This document shows positions 1 to 8,992 of a DNA stretch of 64,000 nt, piece after piece. Numbering within the stretch: position 1 is the first letter of the stretch; the number at the start of each line of letters is the position of its first letter. The DNA is from DASXHZ01 sp036488085 (lineage in GTDB: Bacteria; Acidobacteriota; Thermoanaerobaculia; Gp7-AA8): positions 1-64,000 of the forward strand of contig DASXHZ010000076.1 of the NCBI GenBank assembly GCA_036488085.1, given 5' to 3'. The notes beneath the pieces are model-generated. The model searched no databases. It was not told the origin of the DNA and saw nothing but the letters and a program-made list of their open reading frames with translations. A program made the position numbers and the translations under genes.

Positions 1-210
1 CCGCCGCGCGGGGACCGCGCGCCGCCGGACGGGGACGGCGCACCGTCGGACGGGGACGGCGCACCGTCGGACGGGGACGGCGCACCGCCGGGCGGGGACG
101 GCGCACCGGCGGACGGGGACGGCGCACCGACGGGCGGGGACGACGCACCGACCAGCGGGGACGGCGCACCGCCGGGCGGGACGACGAGTTTGAGCTCGAT
201 CACGGCGTGA
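1..210 (+). CDS. C-terminal end of a heptapeptide-repeat protein (partial)
   Basis: The frame starting at base 1 is open to a TGA at 208-210. It reads as tandem seven-residue units of the form GDGAPSD, with variants ending PG, AD, TG and TS, followed by a short tail ending SSITA. The start lies outside the window. The 21-bp DNA period keeps several frames open, so coding on this strand is not certain. It would be convergent with spmB. No function can be assigned; a low-complexity linker or surface tail is one possibility, a non-coding minisatellite another. Confidence 0.4.
   Translation, partial: PPRGDRAPPDGDGAPSDGDGAPSDGDGAPPGGDGAPADGDGAPTGGDDAPTSGDGAPPGGTTSLSSITA
31..177. repeat. 21-bp tandem repeat, seven units
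   Basis: Seven head-to-tail 21-bp units of the type GGGGACGGCGCACCGTCGGA plus one base. They vary mainly in the last two codons. Bases 1-30 hold a degenerate further unit. The period is a multiple of three, as expected if it is translated. Confidence 0.85.
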
Positions 211-246
211 TCGGGGGCATCACATCGACGCCGGTCGCCGGCGCGG

Positions 247-780
247 CTAGAAGAGCCAGCTGCACAGCGCGACGGCGACAAGCGCCGCCACGACGTCTCC
301 CATCAGTGCAGCAGCGACTGCATGCCGGGTGCGCTTGACGCTGACCGCGCCGAAGTAGACGGCGAGCACGTAGAAGGTCGTCTCGGAGCTGCCGTAGAGC
401 GTTCCGGCCATCCGGCCGAACACCGAATCGGGGCCGTAGCGTTTGGCGATGTCCGTCGCCAGCGCCAGCGAGCCGCTGCCGGACATCGGGCGCAGCACCG
501 CGAGCGGAAAGACTTCGGGTGGGAAGTTGATGGCGGCCAGCGCCGGGCGCAGAGCATTGGTCAATAGATCCATCGCCCCCGAGGCGCGGAACATCCCGAT
601 CGCGACGAGGATGCCGACCAGGAACGGGATGATTTTCACCGCGACGCCGAAACCTTCCTTCGCCCCTTCGATGAAGGTGTCGTAGACCTTCACGCCGCGG
701 ATCATCCCGATGAGTGGAATGCCGACCAATAGCACTGGGAAGGCCCACAGCGAGACGGCGTCAATGCCGGCGCGGATCAC
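247..780 (-). CDS. spmB: Spore maturation protein B-like membrane protein (SpmB)
   Basis: 177 residues, GTG start at 780 overlapping the spmA stop by 4 nt (GTGA), so the pair is probably translationally coupled. Several hydrophobic segments and Gate/nucleoside-recognition features are visible, including a GSGSLALATD stretch and YGSSETTFYVL. The SpmA/SpmB pair is named from Bacillus spore-core dehydration but is widespread in non-sporulating Gram-negatives, where its role is not defined. Length matches the family (about 175 residues). No other sporulation gene is seen here, so the name reflects homology and not function. Confidence 0.88.
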   Translation of the reverse strand: MIRAGIDAVSLWAFPVLLVGIPLIGMIRGVKVYDTFIEGAKEGFGVAVKIIPFLVGILVAIGMFRASGAMDLLTNALRPALAAINFPPEVFPLAVLRPMSGSGSLALATDIAKRYGPDSVFGRMAGTLYGSSETTFYVLAVYFGAVSVKRTRHAVAAALMGDVVAALVAVALCSWLF

Positions 781-1481
781 TCGCCGACCTCGGTTTGCGA
801 GTTTTCGAGCGCCTCGTTCGTTCCTTCAGGCCCCTCGTTCGGGCTTTTCGTGGCTTCAGGCCCCTCACCCGGCGCTTCGCGCCATCCTCTCCCGGAGGGA
901 GAGGGGGAGAAGCGTTGGAGGACTTTCGACATGGTCACGGCGACGACGGCGCCGCAGAGCGTGGAAATGAAGGTCGGCGCGATGATGGCGGTGGGGTTTT
1001 TCGATCCGGCGGCGGCGAGGACGCCGATCATGGTCGCCGGGATGAACTGGATCCCGGCGGTGTTCAGCGTCATGAAGGTGACCATGGCGTTCGACGCGGT
1101 CTCTTTGTCGCCGCTGTTGAGCGTCTGGAGCTCTTCCATCGCCTTGATCCCGAACGGGGTGGCGGCGTTGGAGAGGCCGAGGAGGTTCGCGGCGACGTTC
1201 ATGATTATCGAGCCGATCGCCGGGTGATCGGGAGGCACCTCGGGGAAGAGGACGCGCGAGATCGGCCGCAACATCCGCCCGAGCAGCGCGATCAGTCCCG
1301 CCTTCTCGGCGACGCGCATGATCCCGAGCCAGAGGGTCATGATGCCGATCAGGCCGAGGGAGATGTCGACGGCGGTTTTCGCCGAATCGACCGCCCCCTT
1401 CGTGACCGCGGGCGCGGAGCCGGTGAAGATCGCGACGACCAGCGCGATCGCCATCAGCGCGAACCAGATGTAGTTCAGCAT
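777..1481 (-). CDS. spmA: Spore maturation protein A-like membrane protein (SpmA)
   Basis: 234 residues, ATG at 1481. N-terminal hydrophobic segments, an SNAATPFGIKAMEEL region and a TLNTAGIQFIPATMIG region are typical of SpmA (Gate domain). The conserved protein ends near residue 190. The last 45 or so residues (SPSPSGRGWREAPGEG and following) are the translation of a REP-like palindromic element at 861-907 plus downstream sequence, so the C-terminus looks extended by a repeat insertion. The gene overlaps spmB by 4 nt and probably heads a two-gene operon, divergent from the serine hydrolase at 1539. Confidence 0.88.
   Translation of the reverse strand: MLNYIWFALMAIALVVAIFTGSAPAVTKGAVDSAKTAVDISLGLIGIMTLWLGIMRVAEKAGLIALLGRMLRPISRVLFPEVPPDHPAIGSIIMNVAANLLGLSNAATPFGIKAMEELQTLNSGDKETASNAMVTFMTLNTAGIQFIPATMIGVLAAAGSKNPTAIIAPTFISTLCGAVVAVTMSKVLQRFSPSPSGRGWREAPGEGPEATKSPNEGPEGTNEALENSQTEVGE
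861..907. repeat. REP-like palindromic element inside the spmA 3' end
   Basis: The sequence CCCCTCACCCGGCGCTTCGC, then GCCATCCTCTCCCGGAGGGA and GAGGGGG, contains the nested palindromes GGCGCTTCGCGCC and CTCTCCCGGAGGGAGAG. The same element occurs twice, in inverted orientation, at 55437-55575. This shows a dispersed family that has entered a coding sequence here. Confidence 0.8.
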
Positions 1482-1538
1482 CCGGTAAGTGTAGCGGCCT
1501 CAGGAAACACGCGATGCCGTCGCACGTAATGTAACTCG

Positions 1539-2633
1539 ATGAAGCGAACCGCGATCGCCGCCGCCGTTCTCGCCGCAATCGTGGCAGGTGCTGTTTGGTA
1601 CTTCCGAGGACGCGAGGAGCCGCCACAGCCGAAGGCGGAGGTCGTCGCAGGGATTGACGGCTACCTCTCCGGGCTGACGTCGAAGGGCTTCGCCGGCGCC
1701 GTCCTGCTCGAGAACGATGGTGAGGTGCTGCTCGACAAGGCGTACGGCGCCGCGGATCGAACGGGTGGACGCCCGGTCACGACCGCGACCGGGTTCGACA
1801 TCGGGTCGCTCGTGAAGCCGTTCACCGCCACGGCAATCCTGAAACTCGAAAGCCGAGGAAAACTGAGACGTTCGGATTCGATCTCGCGCTTCTTCCCTTC
1901 CGCGCCGCCCGACAAGACGCGCATCACGGTGCAGCAGTTGCTGGAACATACGTCGGGCCTACCCGACATCGTCGACGCGGCGTCGAAGCCGCTCGGTTAC
2001 ACGCAGGACTACGACTACGAGCCGGTCTCGCGCGACGAGATGGTCCGGCGCGTCCTAAACGCGAAACTGCTGTCTGCCCCAGGCGAGAAGTCGCGTTACT
2101 CCAACAGCGGGTACAGCCTTCTCGGCGCCATCATCGAAATTGCATCGGGAGAGCCGTACGAGCAGTTCGTACGCGAGACGATCTTCGAGCCGGCGGGGAT
2201 GACGCGCACGGGATATCTCGCTCCCGGCTGGCAGCGCTCCGATCTGGCCGTCGGGTACCTGCGCAACGAGCGTTGGGGGACGCCGCTCGATCACCGCTGG
2301 CTGTCCGACGGGCCGTCGTGGAACCTGCGCGCGAACGGCGGCATGCTCTCCACCACCGCCGACCTCGCGAAGTGGATTCACGCGCTCGCGGGAGAGACGC
2401 TCCTGACCGCGGCCGAGAAGAAGGCGCTGTTCGACCTCTATGTCCACCGCAACAAGCGAGGTGCCCGGACGATGGGCGCCGCCGGCAGCAACGACGTCTT
2501 CGACGCCTGTTACCTCTGGTATGTCGACGAAAACCGTCTGCTGGTCATGCTGACCAGCTCCGACGCCTGGCGCGCCGAGGAGATGATTCCCGATCTCGCA
2601 AAGCGAATGCGCCGGATTCAACGTGCGCGCTAA
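1539..2633 (+). CDS. Serine hydrolase of the class C beta-lactamase/DD-peptidase family
   Basis: 364 residues with an N-terminal hydrophobic anchor or signal (residues 5-21). The SxxK motif is S90-L-V-K93 (in FDIGSLVKPFTA), and the second motif Y187-S-N189 is followed by SGYSLLGAII, both placed as in the Beta-lactamase (PF00144) family. A TSGLPD motif lies near 138-143. This family includes esterases, D-aminopeptidases and penicillin-binding-like enzymes, so a periplasmic serine hydrolase is the safe call and beta-lactam resistance is not implied. The gene stands alone, followed by a long hairpin before the sulfatase gene. Confidence 0.88.
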   Translation: MKRTAIAAAVLAAIVAGAVWYFRGREEPPQPKAEVVAGIDGYLSGLTSKGFAGAVLLENDGEVLLDKAYGAADRTGGRPVTTATGFDIGSLVKPFTATAILKLESRGKLRRSDSISRFFPSAPPDKTRITVQQLLEHTSGLPDIVDAASKPLGYTQDYDYEPVSRDEMVRRVLNAKLLSAPGEKSRYSNSGYSLLGAIIEIASGEPYEQFVRETIFEPAGMTRTGYLAPGWQRSDLAVGYLRNERWGTPLDHRWLSDGPSWNLRANGGMLSTTADLAKWIHALAGETLLTAAEKKALFDLYVHRNKRGARTMGAAGSNDVFDACYLWYVDENRLLVMLTSSDAWRAEEMIPDLAKRMRRIQRAR

Positions 2634-2656
2634 GCGTGGCCATCACGGCGTGCTCG

Positions 2657-2743
2657 GTGGGGCGCCGGCGGCCTCGCCGGCGGGGCCGCGCGATAGCGCG
2701 GCTGTCGCCGCGCCGAGCCGGCGAGGCCGCCGGCTCCTCCACT
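2657..2743. repeat. Large intergenic hairpin with GC-rich core
   Basis: Left arm GCCGGCGGCCTCGCCGGC (2664-2681) pairs exactly with GCCGGCGAGGCCGCCGGC (2717-2734). The inner segment is rich in GCGCG and CGCCGCGCCG. The same inner core with a different outer arm is found at 51713-51786. It could terminate the hydrolase transcript, but the shared core points to a dispersed repeat. Confidence 0.75.
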
Positions 2744-2776
2744 GAGAGCCGAGCTTCAATCTACACTTCGGCGCGC

Positions 2777-4786
2777 ATGAAGCGTCTCGGAATCGCCATC
2801 GCGTTCCTCCTTCTCGCCGCCTGTCATCGGGAGAAGCCGGTTGAGAGTCCGGTTGAGCGGCCCTCGATCCTGCTCGTCACGCTCGACACGACGCGTTCGG
2901 ACGCGATCGGGCCGGACGCGAAGAACGTCGAGACGCCGTCGTTCAACGCGCTGGTGCCGCGCGGGATGCGCTTCCGCGCCGCCTACTGCGCGGTACCTCA
3001 GACGTTGCCGTCGCACACGTCGATGATGACGGGGCTGTACGCGGGCGGACACGGCGTGCACGAGAACGCGCGGCATCTCGCGGACAACACGCCGCTCGTT
3101 GCCGAACGGCTTCACTCCGCCGGGTACAGGACCGCCGCGTTCATCTCGGCGTTCGCGCTCGCGAAACGTTTCGGGCTGGCGCGCGGGTTCGACGTTTGGG
3201 ACGAAGACTTCGGCGCCGATCGCGCGGAGCGGAACGCGCAGGAGACAACCGATCGCGCGCTTGCGTTTCTTCACCAACAATCGTCTTCTCAGCCACTGTT
3301 CCTCTGGGTCCATTATTGGGATCCCCACTATCCGTACACGCCGCCCGAGCCGTTTCGCACAAAGTACGCAAAGGATCCGTACTACGGCGAGATCGCATTC
3401 ATGGATCAGCAACTCGGCCGGCTCGTCGCGGCGTTCGAGCAGGGCGCTCACAAGCCGGTCGCGATGATCTTCGTCGGCGACCACGGCGAAGGACTCGGCG
3501 AGCACGGCGAGCAGCAGCACGGGAACCTGATGTACCAGGCGACGATGCATGTGCCGCTGCTGCTCATCGGTCCGGGGGTCGGTTCGGGATCGACCGAGAC
3601 ACCGGTGAGCACGCGGCGGATTTTCCATACGATCCTGGACTGGGCGGGGATCGACGCCACGAACAGTCTCCGGACCGCCCCGACCGAAAAAACCGTCGCG
3701 GCCGAGGCGATGAAGCCGTTCCTCGACTACGGCTGGCAGCCGCAGGTGATGGCGGTCGAAGGGACGCGCAAGGCGATCCTCGCCGGGTCACTCGAGGTCT
3801 ACGACGTCGCCGCCGATCCCGGCGAGACGCATAACCTGGCGCCGCAGGCGAGTCTCACGCGCGAACAACGCGCCACGTTGCGCGACTACCCGATTCCGTC
3901 GCTTGCTCAGGCCGCGAATGCAACGGCGCCCGCCGACGCCGAGGAGCGGAAGAAGCTGGCGTCCCTCGGATACGTGACGGCGGACGTGAAGCCGCTCATT
4001 CGCAAGGACGCGCCCCGCCCGGCCGACATGGCTCCCCTCTTCCCGATCCTCGACGAGGCCGCCGCGCGCTTCGTGCGCGAGGAGTACGCGGCAGCGATCC
4101 CGCTGCTGGAAGAGATCCTGGTGAAGGACCCGCACAACCTCGACGCGGCGTTGCGACTCGCAACGGCGCAGTCGTCGCTTGGCCACGACCAACAGGCGGT
4201 TGCGGCGTTCGAGCGCGCGCAGGCGATCGCGCCGGACTCGCCCGACGTGCGCACCTACCTCGCCCTCCATCTCGCACGGACGAATGACTGGAAGAAGGCC
4301 GAGCCGATGCTGGAGCAGGTGCTCGCCCAAACGCCCGACAAGGTTCCCGCGATCGAGGCGCTGGAAGCGATCCGTGAACGCGAAGGACGCGTTCCCGACG
4401 CGATCACGCTCCTTCAGAAGCTCTTCACCCTCCGCGCGCCGAACGGCGCCGATCTCGCCCACCTCGGCGCGCTCGCGATGCAGGCCGGCGATACGAACGT
4501 GGCCGTCGACGCGTTCGAGAAAGCGCGAGCCGTGCAGGGATCCGCGTTCCGGAACGACCTCGAGCTCGGCGTCCTTTATCTCGCGGCGCATCGCTTCCCC
4601 GAGGCACGCGACGCGCTGGATCGCATCCCGCCGTCGCATCCCGACTACCCGATGGTCCTCTTCAAGCGTGCGCAGGTCGCGGTGCTCCTGCACGAACCGG
4701 ACGCCCCCGCGCGGATCGAAACGGCGAAGCAGCACGCGAACACGACAACGCGCGAGCTGATCGCACGGGAGCGGCTGTTTCGATAA
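2777..4786 (+). CDS. Sulfatase-fold lipoprotein with C-terminal TPR repeats
   Basis: 669 residues from the ATG at 2777. The open frame extends upstream to 2273, but that part lies within the previous gene and lacks a signal. The chosen start gives a lipoprotein signal (LLLAAC, Cys16). The alkaline-phosphatase/sulfatase core has the metal motif VTLDTTRSD (Asp37) and FVGDHGEGLGEHG. The nucleophile site reads T76-L-P-S-H80 where formylglycine sulfatases have C/S-x-P-S-R, so the maturation cysteine is absent and Thr76 is the likely nucleophile. From about residue 420 to the end there are TPR-like repeats. The substrate is unknown; a phosphodiesterase or phosphotransferase is as likely as a sulfatase. 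Confidence 0.87.
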   Translation: MKRLGIAIAFLLLAACHREKPVESPVERPSILLVTLDTTRSDAIGPDAKNVETPSFNALVPRGMRFRAAYCAVPQTLPSHTSMMTGLYAGGHGVHENARHLADNTPLVAERLHSAGYRTAAFISAFALAKRFGLARGFDVWDEDFGADRAERNAQETTDRALAFLHQQSSSQPLFLWVHYWDPHYPYTPPEPFRTKYAKDPYYGEIAFMDQQLGRLVAAFEQGAHKPVAMIFVGDHGEGLGEHGEQQHGNLMYQATMHVPLLLIGPGVGSGSTETPVSTRRIFHTILDWAGIDATNSLRTAPTEKTVAAEAMKPFLDYGWQPQVMAVEGTRKAILAGSLEVYDVAADPGETHNLAPQASLTREQRATLRDYPIPSLAQAANATAPADAEERKKLASLGYVTADVKPLIRKDAPRPADMAPLFPILDEAAARFVREEYAAAIPLLEEILVKDPHNLDAALRLATAQSSLGHDQQAVAAFERAQAIAPDSPDVRTYLALHLARTNDWKKAEPMLEQVLAQTPDKVPAIEALEAIREREGRVPDAITLLQKLFTLRAPNGADLAHLGALAMQAGDTNVAVDAFEKARAVQGSAFRNDLELGVLYLAAHRFPEARDALDRIPPSHPDYPMVLFKRAQVAVLLHEPDAPARIETAKQHANTTTRELIARERLFR

Positions 4787-4790
4787 AAAA

Positions 4791-4813
4791 AGGGCCGGCT
4801 GAGAGCCGGCCCT
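4791..4813. terminator. Bidirectional rho-independent terminator
   Basis: A perfect 10-bp stem AGGGCCGGCT / AGCCGGCCCT with a 3-nt loop is preceded by a run of A on the plus strand, which is a U-run for the minus transcript. It lies between the convergent sulfatase and TonB-receptor genes and can serve both. Confidence 0.9.
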
Positions 4814-4834
4814 TACACAACAAATGTCCGAAAC

Positions 4835-7800
4835 TTAGAACTGAATACGCGCGGTGATTTGGAAGCGGCGCGGACTGAGGAACGTTGTCGCGAACGGCGC
4901 CACGACCGCGTACTGATTCCGCGCGAAGTCGGTGCCGCCTTTGACTTGCGTCTTCAACGTCGCGTCGGGAATCGAGTTCGGGATCGCAACCGTCGCTCCG
5001 GTGTAGGCCGTCTTGCATACCGACGACGTCTGCACGCAAACGATGCCGAGGTCGGTCGAGACGCGGTCGGCGTAGTTGTAGCCCGTCTGGCGGTTCAGGA
5101 CGTTGAACACTTCGAACGTCACCTGGAAATTTGCTCCGCGCCTGATGCCGAACGTCTGTGTGTAATTGAAATCGAGGTCGCTCTGCATCGGGGTGTGGCG
5201 GCTGCCGGCAGGCTCGGCGTAACGGTCCGTGTCGCTGGTGGAACCGGTGAGCGGGCGATACGGAAGAACACTTTCGAGCTGGTACTTCTGGCCCGACTCG
5301 AGCACGGCGAAGAAGCCCGCCGACGCGTTCCACGGCAGGTAGTAGCTGCCATACAGCTTCGCGATCATCGGGCGGTCGCCGCGGAGGTTGCCGGACTTGA
5401 AATCCCACAACTGGCGTCCCGCCGAGTCGCCGATGTTCGACGAGCCGATGAAGACTGCCGCGTCATTGGTACCGGCGGTGCTGGTCGTGCTGTAGTCCTG
5501 GTCGAAATTGCCGTAGTAGTGGCTCCAGGTATACGTGCCGTGCAGGAAGCCTTTGCTGCCGTGCCATTCTGACTCGGCGGTCGCTTCGTAGTACTTCGTA
5601 AACGCGCCGTCCAGGTTGGCGATGACGTACGTCGAGCCGCTGCCGATGGCGCCGCGAACCGTGTTCGCCGGGCATTTCGCCAGCGCCACGTCGCAGAGAT
5701 CCGGGACATAGTCGCCCGTCGGCACGCCGGCCGGCGGGTTGAACGCGGAACGGGAGGTGTTGTTCGTATCCTCGAGATAGTGGTCGCCCTTGCGCGCGCG
5801 GCCATACACCTTCACCGACAGAGCCTCGTTGATCTGGCGCGCAGTACCGAGGGTGAGCTCCTTGATCTCAGGCGGCTTCACGCCCGCCTCCCACCACTTG
5901 CCGGAGGAGGAACCGACCGGATCGACGCCGATCAGTTTTCCGTTCACGTCGAAATAGGAGTTGACGGTCTGAACGAGACCGCGGTCCCACGACGCGGCGC
6001 GCGCGTCGGAGTTGGCGGGGGGGTTGTAACGCGCCACACTGGCGAAGACCGTGTCGCGTCCGTTGTAGGCCCACGTCGCGCCGAGGCGCGGCTGGACCAT
6101 GTCCTTCCAGTCGAACACGTGCATGAGGTACTTCGTGCCCGGCGACGCGACGAAGCCGGCGTAGTTGCTCGAACGCGCCAGACCCTGGCCATACAACTTG
6201 TCCTGGCTATCGAGCACGCCGGCGTTGAACGTCCAGTCGTGCCAGTGCATGACGTCGTTGATCTCGATGTTCTGCGAGTGGTACTCGGAATGGATCACCG
6301 GCAGGGAGCCGATGCCCTGCGCCGCGAAGGTCGCCACGAAGAACGCGGGAGTCGAGACGCCGCATGCGCTGGCCGGGCAGGTGCCCGCCGCTCCGACGCC
6401 GGCCGGGATGCTGAGGGCACCCCATCCGTTCGAAGTGCGGTTGAGGTCCTCGTAAGCGCTCTCGCGCATGTAGCCGAAGTGCAGGTCGTGCACGACTGTC
6501 GAGCCGACCGTGCGGTTGTAGGCCATCTGGCCGCTCTTGCGTCCGAAGCTGTCGTTGTCGGCCGAATTGAGTCCGAAGCCGACGACGCCGCCGCCCGCGG
6601 GTTGGCCAGGCGTGCAGCCCAAAGTGCCGGGATCCTGCGGGCAGATGTAACCGTACTTGTTGATGTACGGCTGGACGAAGGCGTTCTGCGCCGTGTTTCC
6701 GCCGATCAGGAGCGGCACGGTGAGCTGGCCGATCTGCGCGAGGTTGTTGATGTCGATGGCCGTCCCGAGCGCCGTCGACGGCGTGACACCGGCGAGATTG
6801 TCGGCGCGGCCGAAGCCCGGCTGGGCCCACGACGTCAGCTTGAACGTGAAGTAGCTCTTGTTGCTGATGATCTTCGAGCCCTCGACGTTCGCGAGTCGCG
6901 TCTTGCTCTCGAAGCCCGTTCCGGCAGTCCCCGCGGTGCGCGTGGTGAAGGCCGCCTTGGAGGTCTCGATTTCGTGCGCGTTACGATAGCTGCCGTCGAA
7001 CAGCCACGAAGATGTCGGCGTGAACGTCAGCTTCCCGAACTCCTCGTTGCGTGTGTCGCTGTAGTTCGGCAGCGATCCATAAAGGTTGGCCGGATTGCCG
7101 CGCTGCGCGTACGGGCGGTAGTACGAACCGTAGAAAAACAGCTTGTCGTGAATGACCGGGCCGCCGAGGTTCACGTCGACCCAGCTCTTCTTGTTCTCGA
7201 AAGCCAGGTTCTGTGTACCGGTCTGTTGGGAGACCCAGTTCGGATTCTGCGCCTCATAACTCACCTGGCCGGTGAATTGGTTCGTCCCCGACTTGCTGAC
7301 GGAGTCGATCTGGAACCCGCCGGCGCGGTTGAAGTCGACCGCGTTCGCGGCGCCGCGCGTGATGTTGACCTGCGCGATGTCGTTCACGTTCGGCTGCGCC
7401 AGCAGCACGCCGAACAGCGGCATGGTGATGTTCGCGCCGTCGAACAGGTAGACGTTGTCCTGGCCGCTGGCACCGGCGCTCGGGCCGCGGACGGTGTCCT
7501 GGGTGTACTGCACGCCCGGGACGAACTTCTGCAGGTCGCCGTAGTTCTGGACCACCGGCAGGGTGCGGATCTCCTGCTGAGAGATCCCGCTCTGGATCGC
7601 CGTCGACTCCTTGTTGACGAGCGTCTGCTCGGCAGTGACGGTGATGTTCTCGGATACGGCGGCGAGGCCGAGTTTCACGTCGACAGCCGCGTCCTGTCCG
7701 AGAAGCACGTCCGTCCTGCGGGTGACCGCCTGCATGCCGGATAGCGTGAACGTGATGGTGTACGTTCCCGGAATCAGCGCCGGCAGGCGGTATTCGCCGT

Positions 7801-7993
7801 TGGTGTCGGTGGTGGTGACGCGAGCCTGGGGAAGGACGTTCGATCTCGCCTCAACGGTCACGCCGGGTAGCAGCGAGTTGTCGCTGGCCTGGACGCGCCC
7901 GTGAAGCGCGCCTGTCTGCTGCGCGAATAGCGGAAACGCCAGAGCGACGACCGAGAGGAAAAGGATCGCACGAAAAAAGCGATGTTGAACCAT
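4835..7993 (-). CDS. Oar-like TonB-dependent receptor
   Basis: 1052 residues. ATG at 7993 is preferred over the TTG one codon upstream because AGGAGG lies just before it. A signal peptide (hydrophobic to about residue 24) is followed by a carboxypeptidase-regulatory-like Ig fold (about 28-110), a plug domain with a QDNVYLFDGANI segment (to about 240) and a long beta-barrel ending in the C-terminal Phe (ARIQF) recognised by the Bam complex. This architecture is abundant in Acidobacteriota, where it is thought to import polymers or siderophore-like ligands. The ligand cannot be read here. The gene is monocistronic, with its promoter region in 7997-8086. Confidence 0.92.
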   Translation of the reverse strand: MVQHRFFRAILFLSVVALAFPLFAQQTGALHGRVQASDNSLLPGVTVEARSNVLPQARVTTTDTNGEYRLPALIPGTYTITFTLSGMQAVTRRTDVLLGQDAAVDVKLGLAAVSENITVTAEQTLVNKESTAIQSGISQQEIRTLPVVQNYGDLQKFVPGVQYTQDTVRGPSAGASGQDNVYLFDGANITMPLFGVLLAQPNVNDIAQVNITRGAANAVDFNRAGGFQIDSVSKSGTNQFTGQVSYEAQNPNWVSQQTGTQNLAFENKKSWVDVNLGGPVIHDKLFFYGSYYRPYAQRGNPANLYGSLPNYSDTRNEEFGKLTFTPTSSWLFDGSYRNAHEIETSKAAFTTRTAGTAGTGFESKTRLANVEGSKIISNKSYFTFKLTSWAQPGFGRADNLAGVTPSTALGTAIDINNLAQIGQLTVPLLIGGNTAQNAFVQPYINKYGYICPQDPGTLGCTPGQPAGGGVVGFGLNSADNDSFGRKSGQMAYNRTVGSTVVHDLHFGYMRESAYEDLNRTSNGWGALSIPAGVGAAGTCPASACGVSTPAFFVATFAAQGIGSLPVIHSEYHSQNIEINDVMHWHDWTFNAGVLDSQDKLYGQGLARSSNYAGFVASPGTKYLMHVFDWKDMVQPRLGATWAYNGRDTVFASVARYNPPANSDARAASWDRGLVQTVNSYFDVNGKLIGVDPVGSSSGKWWEAGVKPPEIKELTLGTARQINEALSVKVYGRARKGDHYLEDTNNTSRSAFNPPAGVPTGDYVPDLCDVALAKCPANTVRGAIGSGSTYVIANLDGAFTKYYEATAESEWHGSKGFLHGTYTWSHYYGNFDQDYSTTSTAGTNDAAVFIGSSNIGDSAGRQLWDFKSGNLRGDRPMIAKLYGSYYLPWNASAGFFAVLESGQKYQLESVLPYRPLTGSTSDTDRYAEPAGSRHTPMQSDLDFNYTQTFGIRRGANFQVTFEVFNVLNRQTGYNYADRVSTDLGIVCVQTSSVCKTAYTGATVAIPNSIPDATLKTQVKGGTDFARNQYAVVAPFATTFLSPRRFQITARIQF

Positions 7994-8086
7994 CAAGCCT
8001 CCTCGATTTTTCGGGTGGTAAAAGACCGGTTGGGCGATATGGTAATGAAACTCGGCGCTCAGGGCGTCAGCTTTTTTACACGCTCG

Positions 8087-8992
8087 CTACCGGAGCGGCC
8101 ACTCGAGTTCTCCAAGGAACCGCTCGTCTTCCCGCCACTTCTCGTGAACGCCGACGTGCAGGTCGAGGAAGACCTTCGTCCCGAGGATCGCTTCGAGCTC
8201 CACCCGTGCCTCGGTACCGATCTTCTTGATCATCGACCCCTGCTTGCCGATGACGATCGCCTTCTGCGAGTCGCGCTCGACGACGATGGTCGCGTAGATC
8301 TTGATCAACTTTTTCGCCTCGTCTTCTTCGAAGCGATCGACGCTCACGGCGGTCGTGTACGGCAGCTCCTCGGAGGTATTGCGCAGCACTTTCTCGCGAA
8401 CCATCTCGGCGGCGAAGAAACGCTCCGGCTGCGTCGTGAAGTCTTCATTCGGATAGCGCGGCGCGCCCGGTTGCATGCGGTCGAAGAGGACGTTGACGAG
8501 CTGCTCGACGCCGTCGCCGGTCGATGCCGAGATCGGAATGATCTCTTCGAAAATCCTGAAGTCGTTGTACTGCTGGATGAGCGGCAGGAGCTTGTTCTTC
8601 TTCAGCCGGTCGATCTTGTTGAGCAGCGCGAACCGCGTCGTCCCTTCGGTTTGGCGCAGCATCTCGATGACGAATTCGTCGCCTCGCCCGAACGGCTCCG
8701 AGGCATCGACGATCAGCGTGATGACGTCCGCTTCCGTGAAGGCCGTGCGGACGTGGTCCATCATCCGGACGTTCAGCTTGTGCAGCGGACGGTGGATGCC
8801 GGGCGTGTCGAGAAACGCAATCTGGCCCCGCGCCTCATTGAGGATCCCGACTATGCGGTTGCGCGTCGTCTGCGGCTTCTCCGAGACGATGGAGACCTTC
8901 TGCCCGAGGATGCGGTTGAGGAGCGTCGACTTGCCGGCGTTCGGACGGCCGACCAGCGCGACGATGCCGAAGCGCGGCTCGTTACTCGACAT
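8087..8992 (-). CDS. era: GTPase Era
   Basis: 301 residues, the normal length for Era. G1 GRPNAGKS (15-22), G3 DTPG (62-65) and G4 NKID (125-128) are intact. The C-terminal KH domain carries VIGKQGSMIKKIG (246-258). Era binds the 3' end of 16S rRNA during 30S maturation. The start at 8992 overlaps the end of the upstream CBS-domain gene by 11 nt, so the two are co-translated, an arrangement seen in many bacteria where a CorC-like gene lies next to era. Confidence 0.97.
   Translation of the reverse strand: MSSNEPRFGIVALVGRPNAGKSTLLNRILGQKVSIVSEKPQTTRNRIVGILNEARGQIAFLDTPGIHRPLHKLNVRMMDHVRTAFTEADVITLIVDASEPFGRGDEFVIEMLRQTEGTTRFALLNKIDRLKKNKLLPLIQQYNDFRIFEEIIPISASTGDGVEQLVNVLFDRMQPGAPRYPNEDFTTQPERFFAAEMVREKVLRNTSEELPYTTAVSVDRFEEDEAKKLIKIYATIVVERDSQKAIVIGKQGSMIKKIGTEARVELEAILGTKVFLDLHVGVHEKWREDERFLGELEWPLR

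Noticed and set aside
247..1481. Evidence that the organism forms spores
   Set aside because: SpmA/SpmB homologues are common in non-sporulating Gram-negatives, and no other sporulation gene is seen.
2273..2776. Longer start for the sulfatase-TPR gene
   Set aside because: The extension overlaps the serine hydrolase in another frame. The internal ATG at 2777 gives a clean lipoprotein signal.
5780..7744. 654-codon open frame on the plus strand
   Set aside because: Antisense shadow of the TonB-dependent receptor. Arg/Val-rich composition, no domain.
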